Positions 55,651 to 64,000 of a DNA stretch of 64,000 bases are shown in pieces (position 1 is the stretch's first letter; each line of letters opens with the position of its first letter). Under the pieces are notes generated by a model that ran no database searches, was not told the DNA's origin, and saw only the letters and a list, made by a program, of their open reading frames with translations. Source of the DNA: Capsaspora owczarzaki ATCC 30864 (lineage: Eukaryota > Opisthokonta > Filasterea); the NCBI RefSeq assembly GCF_000151315.2, contig NW_011887298.1, positions 640,577 to 704,576 of the forward strand, read 5' to 3'. Made by a program: the position numbers and the translations under genes.

Positions 55651-58065
55651 TTAATTCGAGCTGGTGCCGTCAGCATTGATGGTGATTCCTCGTCGGATGG
55701 AGCCCCAGCCAATGAGTCTACAGGCGTGACAATCAGAGATCAAAGTCAGTAGCTGAAGCAAAAACCCTCTAAACAAACACAAAAATCATCTTGTCTCTCA
55801 AACTCACCGCCAATGCTTCTCGACACGACGTGACAATGCAATCTTCTCGCCAGACTCGGTGCACACGGGCTGGGTGAGGGCAATCTTGGCAAGATCGGCC
55901 TTAACAGCGACAACGCGGCCACCAGTGGACAGGGAGCCAATGTTCACCATCAACACCTCGCCCTTGGTGAGCTTCTGGACCTTGGCCTGCTTCTTGTCGC
56001 CTTCCGTTCGGACACCGAGGAGACGGCGAAGCAGGAAGTAGCTGATTTCGAGCTCAGTGTAGATTTCGGGAAGCGCGCCAACGCTGCCGAGCACCTGACC
56101 GACAAGACGATCGGCACGGCAGAGCGTGGGATCAATCTTGGTGCCGACACCAATGAGGCCACCGGGGACGGCGTATTGGAGCTCGTTTTGCTCGGCAAAG
56201 AGTGACACGACGCGCGAGAAGATGGGGGTGCACTTGAGCCGGCCCTCGTCGTTCTTGGCGACGATACCAGGGCGGACCTCAATCTCCTGACCAGCCTTGA
56301 GGACACCAACGAGGATGGAGCCACCAGCGACGCCACCCTTGAGGTCGTCGACCTCGGCACCGGGCTTGTTGACGTCAAAGGAGCGGATGACAATGAGACG
56401 GGGTGCAGCCGTGAAGTCGCGCACGGGGATTGGGATTTTGTTGGCAATGTATTCGCAAACGCAGTCAATGTTGTATTTGAGCTGCGCTGAGATGGGAATG
56501 ATGGGGGCGCCCTGAGCGACAGTGCCGTCCACAAACTTGAGAATCTCTTGGTGTTGTTCGAGGGCCTGAGCTTCTCGGACGAGATCAATCTTGTTTTGGA
56601 GGATAATGATGTGCTTGAGCTTCATGATTTCGATGGCTGCAGGTTGAGGAGGAGAGGAAAAAAAAAAAAAAGAAAACAAGCATGACGTTAGAGATGACAC
56701 AAAATGGTTGAAACTTCGGGCATTGCGCTACATGCGCGGAAAACGTACCAGCAAGATGCTCACTGGTCTGGGGCTGCGGGCAGCTTTCATTGCCGGCAAT
56801 AAGCAAGAGAGCAGCGTCCATGACTGCAGCACCGTTAAGCATGGTCGCCATGAGAATATCGTGACCGGGGCTGCAAGGAGAGGGAAGTTAAGGAAAAAAA
56901 AAAAAAGTGAGCGCCCCAGAAAAAAAAAAAGAAACAAGAAACACCGGACAGCAAAACCTTGGTCAAAAGCAGCTCAACAAAAAGAGACGTACCAATCAAC
57001 GAACGACACATGTCGCAAAATACGGAAGCGGCCGCTGCAGCCAAGACGCTCACATGGCAGATCGTCCTCCTTGTTCGAAGAGGCCGATCGGTAGTTGCCA
57101 GGGCGAGGGCACGCAGGGTTGTCGCACTTGTAAATTTTGGCGTTAGCGTAACCGAGCTTGATGGTAATGTTGCGCTCGAGTTCGTTCTTGAAACGGACGG
57201 TCTGAAAAGGATGGAAGAAAGTGTGGAAGTGGAAGCAAATGAGAAAAAAAATACTCTCGAAAGGAAAGACAGAGGAAAAGCACTCCTCCTACTGCCCACC
57301 GAGAGATCAAATACACGCTTGTGCTGTTGAGGATGCTCACCTGAACGCCAGAAATGGCCTTGACAACGGTAGACTTGCCGTGCGCGACATGGCCGATGGT
57401 GCCAATGTTGACGGTGGCCTGTCGACTCAGAACGTCGGGCGAAAGAGGTGACAGTGTGGCGACGTCGAGGCCCTCGAGGGTCTGCGTGCGGAGGTGTGAC
57501 CTGCGACCATGAAGGAGCACGAAATCGTCAACCACATCGTCGGCAGCAGCAGCAATTGGAGCGGGTTTGGAAGGTTTCAGCAGACACCACATGATGAAGT
57601 AAGCGTGAAAGAAGTGTTGGTTGAAGAGAGAGAGGAAAAAAACAAGACTGAAGGACAGGGATTGGTTGTTGGTGGAAGTCGATTTCAGAGTGATTGCATC
57701 AGCGAGAACTCTTTTGCTCTGCTCGCCCCACGTCCTAATTCTCGCCAAACTCTCAATGCAATTCTGCACGAGAGCACCATAGAACGAAGCCGCGGGCAAG
57801 CGCGTTCGCCGGTGATGGCGCAGAGGTGAAAGTGCGAAAAGTTCGCGTTCCAGACAGACGTTCCTCAGCCAGTGCGGGGAATCGCAACAGATGAGGAGCC
57901 ATCTTCCAAGACCCCATTCCATTCGCAGCTTCACGGGGATTCGCTGTAGGTGGGAGGAGGTGCGCGATGCATCACAAAACGCGTGGATTGCGAGCGTGTT
58001 TACCCTTTGGCGGGCGCTGGTGCGGCGGACGACGATGCGGCCGATGTGCTTGCTTGATCAGCCAT
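55651..58065 (-). CDS. EIF2S3: Translation initiation factor eIF2 subunit gamma
   Basis: GTP-binding core of eIF2, which delivers initiator Met-tRNA to the 40S subunit. Exons 58004-58065, 57341-57500, 56993-57201, 56749-56870, 55808-56636 and 55651-55717 are in phase and give 482 residues. Motifs in order: [19 protein letters not shown] (G1), [15 protein letters not shown] (switch 1), a Cys4 knuckle (YKCDNPACP to CERLGCSGR), [18 protein letters not shown] (G3), LQNKIDLV (G4) and [10 protein letters not shown] (G5). Domain II follows with RSFDVNKPG and [16 protein letters not shown], then domain III ending IGWGSIRRG. All nucleotide-binding residues are intact. The first exon encodes only an Ala/Ser-rich leader ([20 protein letters not shown]). 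Confidence 0.96.
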
Positions 58066-58354
58066 GACGATGTATCTGGCTTTGTATGGGAGGGGGTCTG
58101 TGCAAGTCAAACGGAACGGGGCAGGTCGGCAGTGAGTGGGGGTAGAGCTTGAAGAGACACGCGATGACATGAACAAAAAGAGAGCGCCTTCCTGCTGCGC
58201 CTCCCTGCGCCCTGCACCCATCCCGACTGAGCCACACACGCTCTTCATCTCCTCGTCTCGTTGGTTTGGGGTTGGTTTTGAGGGGTTTCCCACCGACTTC
58301 GACCTGCCTGGCTGGGGAAGCGACAGAGTCCCAAGCAAGCAAGAAGGCGATCTC

Positions 58355-58393
<39 letters not shown>

Positions 58394-59673
58394 CCGGTTT
58401 GCAGCAACAACAACAACCATCAATGCTCGCCAGCGACGGGCTGCCTGAAGCGAGCCAACAACGCTCCTCCAACGGCAAGACTGGTTCCTTGGCTAGCTGG
58501 TGACGTTGGGGTTGACTTGCGGCGCGGTGACGGAGCGGCCAGAGCTCCAATACAGCCACATGGCCGAAAACCTTCCCCTTTGACCCGACGCAGACCTCGC
58601 TGCAAGCCCCCTTCCCTCACCTCCTCCGTTGTGACCATCGACACATGCAAGCGAAGCCTCCAATACACTTGGTTTGAAAACGGAGGGATGGAGCTGCTTT
58701 GTTCTGCCGAACGATGTCGCAATCCAACGCTCAACGACAAATGAAGTTCGGCTCTTTACCGGTTATTGTGACTGCGCTTCGCAACATGAACACACAATGA
58801 CAAACAAAAAAAGCTGTGATGGCTCGAGAGCGCTTGATGAACTCATACCGAGAAAGCACTTTGTCCAAACTCTCCTTCTAAACTAAGAGCAAAGTCCACT
58901 TTTTTTTTTTTCTTTTTTCTGATTCTGTATGGAAGTTGAATTGCACAATGCAGTTTCCATTGAACTTTTTTTTTTTTTTTTTTTTTTTGTGTGTGTTCGC
59001 GTTGTTTCTTGTTTCTTGTTGGATTCCCGAGTCGGCTTTGTGTGCGACCTCATCAGCATGAGCGAGACATCCAGCACCGAACCAGAGTGTCTAGGGCGCC
59101 GCTTCCATCTGCCCATTGCAATGCCATGGCTGCAGTCGCTCGGCCTGGCCAGTACCCGAAAAAGGGCGCCTTTTTTTTTTTTTTTTTTTTTTTTCGAAAG
59201 GTTCTTTTCCTCCTCTTCTTGGGCGTCTCCGCGTCCGGTCGTCGATCGTGTCCGGCATTGAACGTCATTTCACGCCCATCGACCTTGGCGCCATCGTCGC
59301 TGGTCTTCGCTCTCGGGTCCACCGACGCTTGTACCGTTCAGCCTCTTTTTTTCCCCATTTTTTTGATCTTTTTTTTTTTTTTTTTGATTGTTTTTTTTTT
59401 TGTTGTTGTTGTTGTTGTAAAGGCTGGTGTGCTGTCCAGCAGTCGAGAGACAGCGAGACTCAAATGCAACGTACAACTCGGCACATTGCTGCATCCACGC
59501 ATCGGGAGAACGCGCCCCACCCACCACCTTCCACTTTCCATTGCGTTTTGGCCTTTTTTTTTTTTTTTTTTTTGTGATTCTCTTGCGGCGCGCGCTCACC
59601 TTTGTTTGGCTGGATGTGCTGCTACAGGATCAAGCTTTCGCGCAAGTAGTAGCTCGGTCCAAGATTCACCACG
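58066..59673. other. Head-to-head upstream region of eIF2 gamma and the LRR gene
   Basis: About 1.6 kb with five or more T runs (for example 58359-58393, 58968-58988, 59170-59194, 59369-59385 and 59556-59573). An acceptor-like CTACAG at 59625-59630 just before the LRR gene suggests that a 5' UTR intron may occupy part of it. A 26-codon frame at 58422-58502 (starting MLASDGLPEASQQ) was noted without support. Confidence 0.45.
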
Positions 59674-62600
59674 ATGGACGCCTCTGCCACCGCCGACCAG
59701 CGGTCCTGGTCGACAAGGGTTCAGGCCGCCAGTGGAGACCTCGCGTAACGTTATGATTCTGTTGTGTGCACTTCCTTCTTTTTTTGTTTTGGCAGTCTCA
59801 CCCACCGTCATGTCATGCGGACGTGTATCTACAGGCTCAATGACTGTCAGATTGATGATGCAGCGGCACAGCAGATTGCTGCCGCGCTTCAAACAAACAC
59901 CACTCTGACCGCGCTCTTGTAAGCACGCGCGCGCGCATTGCTGTTTCGTTTGTGCTCTGCGATTGCTTTCCAGTACAACGTTCTAACATTTGATTCATCA
60001 ATCTCCTCCTTCTTCAGCTTGGAGAGAAATGCCATTTCCGATACTGGCGCTCGCGCGATCGCCAACGCGCTCGTACCCAACACAACGCTTTCCGTTCTCA
60101 GGTAACGCCTGCTGCCAATGCTGGAGTCTTTTTTTCGGTTGTTGTTTCCTTGTGTCACTAGCACTAAGTGTGTCTTGCTTCATCTTGGGCGGAAACTTTG
60201 ATAGTTTGAGTGAGAATCAGATTCGCGAGGACGGCACTCGTGCCTTTGTTGAGCTGTTGCGGACAAACACTACTTTGACCAGCCTCAAGTGAGATTGCCA
60301 GCTTTTCCCTCGATTCTGATTTCAACTACTTCATATTGCTCACATCATTCATTCTTTTTATTTTTTGATTGTTTTTTGCACAGTTTGGACGGAAATCCGA
60401 TCGGCCAAGCTGGTCAAGAAGCCATCGACGGGATTGCCAGCTCAACGTGCACCGTCTCTTCTGCCACTCGAGCGGGTGAGTTTTGTCTTGCGAGCGAGCA
60501 TGGTGTGTCGTGTTGGAGAAACCCTTCCCCCCACCTTGCCCACTCACCTCTGGTGTTGTCGTTCCTTTTTCAATGTTGATGTCGTTCGTAGCATCTCCCG
60601 GATTTATCCGCTATTCGGCCGCAGAGTTGCTGGCTATTGGCGAACATTTCGGAGGCGTTTATGCATCAGTGCCAGTAAACCGCTCCGCGCAGGGACAACG
60701 CCAGGACTCGTCTCATCCTGTAAACCAGCCCACGCCGCCTCCTCAGCTTAACATGAAGTTTTATTGCGACATCTCGGCATTATCTCGCCCGCCGCAGCTC
60801 CAGCCAAGCTTTCACCACTCACAACAGCCGCACCAACCGGCTCAAGCACAGCATGCGCAGCAAAATGCGCGCAAGAATGACAAGTGAGTAATACCGTCTG
60901 TTTTTTTTTTGTCGGATCGTTTTTCGGATTTGTGCTTTGCGGGGGGGGGAGTGCACGCTATCTCCTTTCCCTTCCCAGCTTGCACGCATTGACAATTTTT
61001 TTTGGCCATTGTCTACAGATCGTTGACCCGAGTGCGCAAAATCAGCTCGTCAGGCAGCCCAACCCACAGCGACGCGCCTTTAGGCGGCCTGTTGGACGCT
61101 TCGAAAGCCGCACCAATCTCGGCTCACCATCCAGCCAGCGCGAGCGACGAATCGTCGGATGCAGGGACGGCCAAACAGGCACGAGGGCGCAAGGGCAGCG
61201 CTTCGTCCGCTACCAAAGCCACTCATGTTGCTGAGACTAGCGGTGAAGAAGGAGGCTCGGCGTTTGAGCAGCTGATTCTCAAGTCTCTTTCCAAACAACC
61301 GCACTCCGAGCCCGCACAACGAGCAGGCGCGAGCAAACCAACAACAGCAACGACCGACGATGCTTTAACGAAGCCGCTTCGCACGTTGACTCTGGCAGAA
61401 ATTGAGCAAGGCTTGACGACCAGCTCTGCGCCAGAAGGCGAGCAGGATGACGCTGATGCCTCCGCTGGTGCTAGTCATCAACGTCCTCGACCCGCGCCCT
61501 TGCTTGGTCTTCAGAACAACTCACAGTCTACCGCGTCGATTGCAGCGGCGAAAAGCACGCTTTCACCGAACGCTCTGCGGCGGACTGGTCGCGGCTCGGA
61601 AAAGTTTGCTCCGCGCTGGAAGACAGATTCCAGTGGGCCGACACCCGAGATCAATGCGACCTCAATCTTGTCACCGGCGTCGCATTCGCTGTCCGCACCG
61701 TCATCACAAATGTCCGACGGCACACCCGGCCGGCCACCCGTCCAACGAGACTTGTTTGGCGCGACGGCGGGAAGTGGTGATCACCGAGCCAATGGCGGCC
61801 GCGGCATTGCGGATTCCGGCTACACGGTCCCATCTCGTCGCGATGTGTCTGCGCGAAGAACCTCTGCCGACCACAACTCTGCCCCAGCGTCGCGCGGCTT
61901 GCGTGGCAACGCACCTCCGTCTGGTGACGGTTACCACAGGAAGGGCGAGTATTTCGACCAGTCTGCGTTCCGAAGCAATCCCGGCACCGCTGGCTCTGGC
62001 GAAGATTTCGTCCCAGAGTGGATGGACGATATGGATGTCAAATCTGCGACCGATTTCGAATTCCGCTCGTTGGAAGAGGTGGATCGTGCGCCAAGGTACC
62101 GCGAGCCGCGCTCTGCGCGCACTCGCACCACGAGCCGATCCGTGGCCCACGATGACTTTGATCCCAACGCAACGGGCCGGTTTGACGCCGAGGACGATGC
62201 TCCCGCTGACAGCGAGCTGCTCTCGCGTTATTCTGGGGAAGGCGCGCTGGAGGCCATTCTCGATCCCCATTCGCCCCCGCGCAAAAGCACTGCGGCCGAG
62301 GCAGTCTTTACTGTCGAGTTTGAGCCGAATGTGCGTGTTCACCAGGGCAAGAGCACGAGCACGAGCACGAGCACAAGCACGAGCACGGCCGCCGGCGCCG
62401 CCGCCGCTACTGCTCATGTCGCTGCTGCTCCTTCAGCCGGCTCCGAGCAGCCAGCAGTCAACCACACTGCGGCTCCCGCTGCTGCGCAGAGCACCTTGTT
62501 CGGTACGCTCGACGCCGTGCCGCAACCGAGCCCTCGCAAGCAAGGCGACGACGAGGCATCCTTCTCTGTGGCAGGCATCGACATGAGCTTCTTGGAGCGC

Positions 62601-63239
62601 GACGACGATGACGTTGGCCATTCTCTGAGCTCCAACATGCTGCGTGGGCGTGGTTCTTCCACCTCCTCGGTGTCCTTGAGCTCGGTGTCGTCCGCGTCCT
62701 CCATCAATCCTCACGGTGTTCCGTCGACAGTGCCCGATCCAGTTGTCAAGATCGACGCGGAAGCCCTGAAGAACAAGGCGGCTCCGAACGTGTTGGATCG
62801 GTTCCTGCTGAACATGGTGACTTCGAATGCAGCAGCTGGGCCCCAGCAGCCAAACAACGCTCAACCAGGTGTTCTTGGGCACGCTCCAGCCGTTGCTCGA
62901 GTTCCGCAGCCTTTTGGCTCTCCGTCCCAACAATATTCCGGCGGGATGCCCACCGTTCCCGAGACTCCGCCGTCCGCGGCCAAGGCCGTCATCAAGCCAG
63001 CGTTTGCCAGTGTGCCCACATCGGTGATCAAGCAAATGTCCAAGAAGCCGAGCAGCAGCAGCCCGACAGGCAGCGGCGTGCCTCGCCGCGTGACGCCAGA
63101 TGCTGAAGTCAGCCAGTCGCCTCCGCGATCACATTCTCACCTTACGCAGCCGCCGCACGAGCAAGCCCAGTCTCAGTTTTCGGCCGGACAGCACGCTGAG
63201 ATGCAGCATCAACACCAACTGCAGCAGCTGCAACAGGCA

Positions 63240-63296
<57 letters not shown>

Positions 63297-64000
63297 TATC
63301 AGGCGCAACAGCAACTGCAACGGTCTCTCGAGTCGCAGCACCCGCTGCTCATCAATGGTCGAGCTCCCACCTCGTTGTATCATCCTGATCCTCACGCGCA
63401 ACAGCAGCAACAACAACTGCAAGCGCAGCAATTGCAGCGAGAGCAGCTGCTTTTGCAACAGATGCAAGTGCTGCAGCAGCAACAGCAGCAGCAGCAGCAT
63501 CAACAACAACAAATGCACCAACATCAGCAGCAAATGATGCAACAGCAGCTACAGCAGCAACAGCAGCAGCAAATGCGAGACCAACAACTGCAACAACAGC
63601 AAATGCAGCAGCAGCAAATGCAGCAACAGCTACAGCAGCAACAGCAACTGCAACAACAGCAGCTGCAGCAACAGCAGATGCAACATCAACAAATGCAACA
63701 TCAGCAGTATCAACAGCAGATGCAACACATGCAGCAGCTTCAACAGCAGCAGCAGCAGCAGCAGCGCCGAGACATGGCCATGCCCCAGCAAGCTGGCAGA
63801 CCTCCATTCCCATATAATCAACAGGCACAATACTATGGCCCCAACAACCCTTCTGGGGGAATGCCTCCGCAGCAACTGCACCAGCACCCTCTGAGCGGCT
63901 ACCCTCAGGCGATGGGCGTCCGACCCCCTTCGATGCCTTACGTCCAGCAACCTTCCCAGCAACAGCAACATCCTTTCGCACAAATGGGCTGGTTCCCGAA
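59674..64000 (+). CDS. Leucine-rich-repeat protein with eIF4E-binding motif and Gln-rich tail (3' end beyond window)
   Basis: Exons 59674-59744, 59796-59918, 60018-60101, 60205-60288, 60384-60475, 60592-60883 and 61019 to beyond 64000; all junctions keep phase. The first five encode ribonuclease-inhibitor-type LRR units, with exon borders once per repeat (LNDCQIDDAAAQQIAAAL; LERNAISDTGARAIANAL; LSENQIREDGTRAFVELL; LDGNPIGQAGQEAIDGI). The sixth brings IRYSAAELLAIGEHF, a canonical Y-x4-L-phi eIF4E-binding site. The last exon is over 990 codons: disordered, with RGSEKFAPRW, FVPEWMDDMD, LTLAEIEQGL and NVLDRFLLNMV patches, then a long polyglutamine tail. The eIF4E motif and some patches recall 4E-T (EIF4ENIF1), a P-body translational repressor, but 4E-T has no LRRs. 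Assignment to that family is inference. Confidence 0.75.
63182..63780 (+). repeat. CAG/CAA-rich polyglutamine coding repeat
   Basis: Mixed CAG/CAA tracts in frame encode Gln runs with His, Met and Leu interruptions; the longest pure run (about 18 Gln) is near 63240-63297. The mixed codons mean that it is maintained as protein sequence rather than being only a slipping DNA repeat. Confidence 0.85.

Noticed and set aside
58422-58502. 26-codon + strand frame (MLASDGLPEASQQ...) between eIF2 gamma and the LRR gene
   Set aside because: Considered as a tiny conserved protein; no family recognised and no splice or context support.
61447-62586. 379-codon + strand frame within the last exon of the LRR/eIF4E-binding gene
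   Set aside because: Arg/Pro/Ser-biased shadow; the correct frame, fixed by the 61019 acceptor, stays open to the window end.
63352-63981. Ala/Val-rich minus-strand frames at the window end
   Set aside because: Antisense of the CAG/CAA repeat.

Overview
The window is a gene-dense, intron-rich stretch of a eukaryotic nuclear genome. Most protein genes are split by short GT-AG introns (mostly about 70-800 bp), many of which carry long T or A runs. The proteins are those of a free-living unicellular eukaryote close to animals and fungi: an ERp44 with the CRFS active site and RDEL tail, a FAF1, a myotonin/MRCK-type kinase, a lysosomal phospholipase B-like protein, SNAPC3 and an ABCH/ABCG20-like transporter. 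Long Gln, Ser and Ala tracts and the moderately GC-rich coding sequence fit a filasterean- or choanoflagellate-like holozoan; this is inference from gene content, not a species call.

Layout. 1-6 kb: end of a Rab5 gene (+), COX17 (-), ribosomal protein eL41 (+) and a SYLF-domain protein (-). 6.3-12.0 kb: an apparent inserted mobile element with about 95-bp terminal inverted repeats and an 11-bp direct repeat at each edge. It holds a small Cys4 protein, an unrecognised 420-residue protein, a membrane-anchored P-loop ATPase and a nested foldback. 12.2-39.2 kb: a continuous host block of inositol polyphosphate 5-phosphatase (+), ERp44 (-), alanyl-tRNA synthetase (-), prohibitin (+), a SAM methyltransferase (-), a SulP/SLC26 transporter (-), FAF1 (-), phospholipase B-like (+), SEC61 beta (+) and a DMPK/MRCK-like kinase (+). 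39.2-45.3 kb: a gene-poor, repeat-rich island with a non-LTR retrotransposon tail and its duplicated 3' end, one unknown gene and a three-copy 180/189-bp tandem repeat. 45.3-64 kb: host genes again, namely CNOT9 (-), SNAPC3 (-), two divergent unknown genes, an ABC transporter (-), eIF2 gamma (-) and a long gene (+) joining leucine-rich repeats to an eIF4E-binding motif and a glutamine-rich tail, cut by the window end.

The host genes do not form one pathway. Several act in secretion and proteostasis (SEC61 beta, ERp44, FAF1, Rab5, phospholipase B-like), several in gene expression (eIF2 gamma, eL41, CNOT9, SNAPC3, AlaRS, the eIF4E-binding protein) and three in mitochondria (COX17, prohibitin, AlaRS). 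Neighbours are often head-to-head or tail-to-tail with 80-400 bp between them. The most unusual items are the 5.65-kb TIR element with its cargo, the LRR/eIF4E-binding fusion, and apparent frame or splice problems in three conserved genes that may be assembly errors. Exon models were built by hand from GT-AG sites and reading phase; no transcript data were seen.
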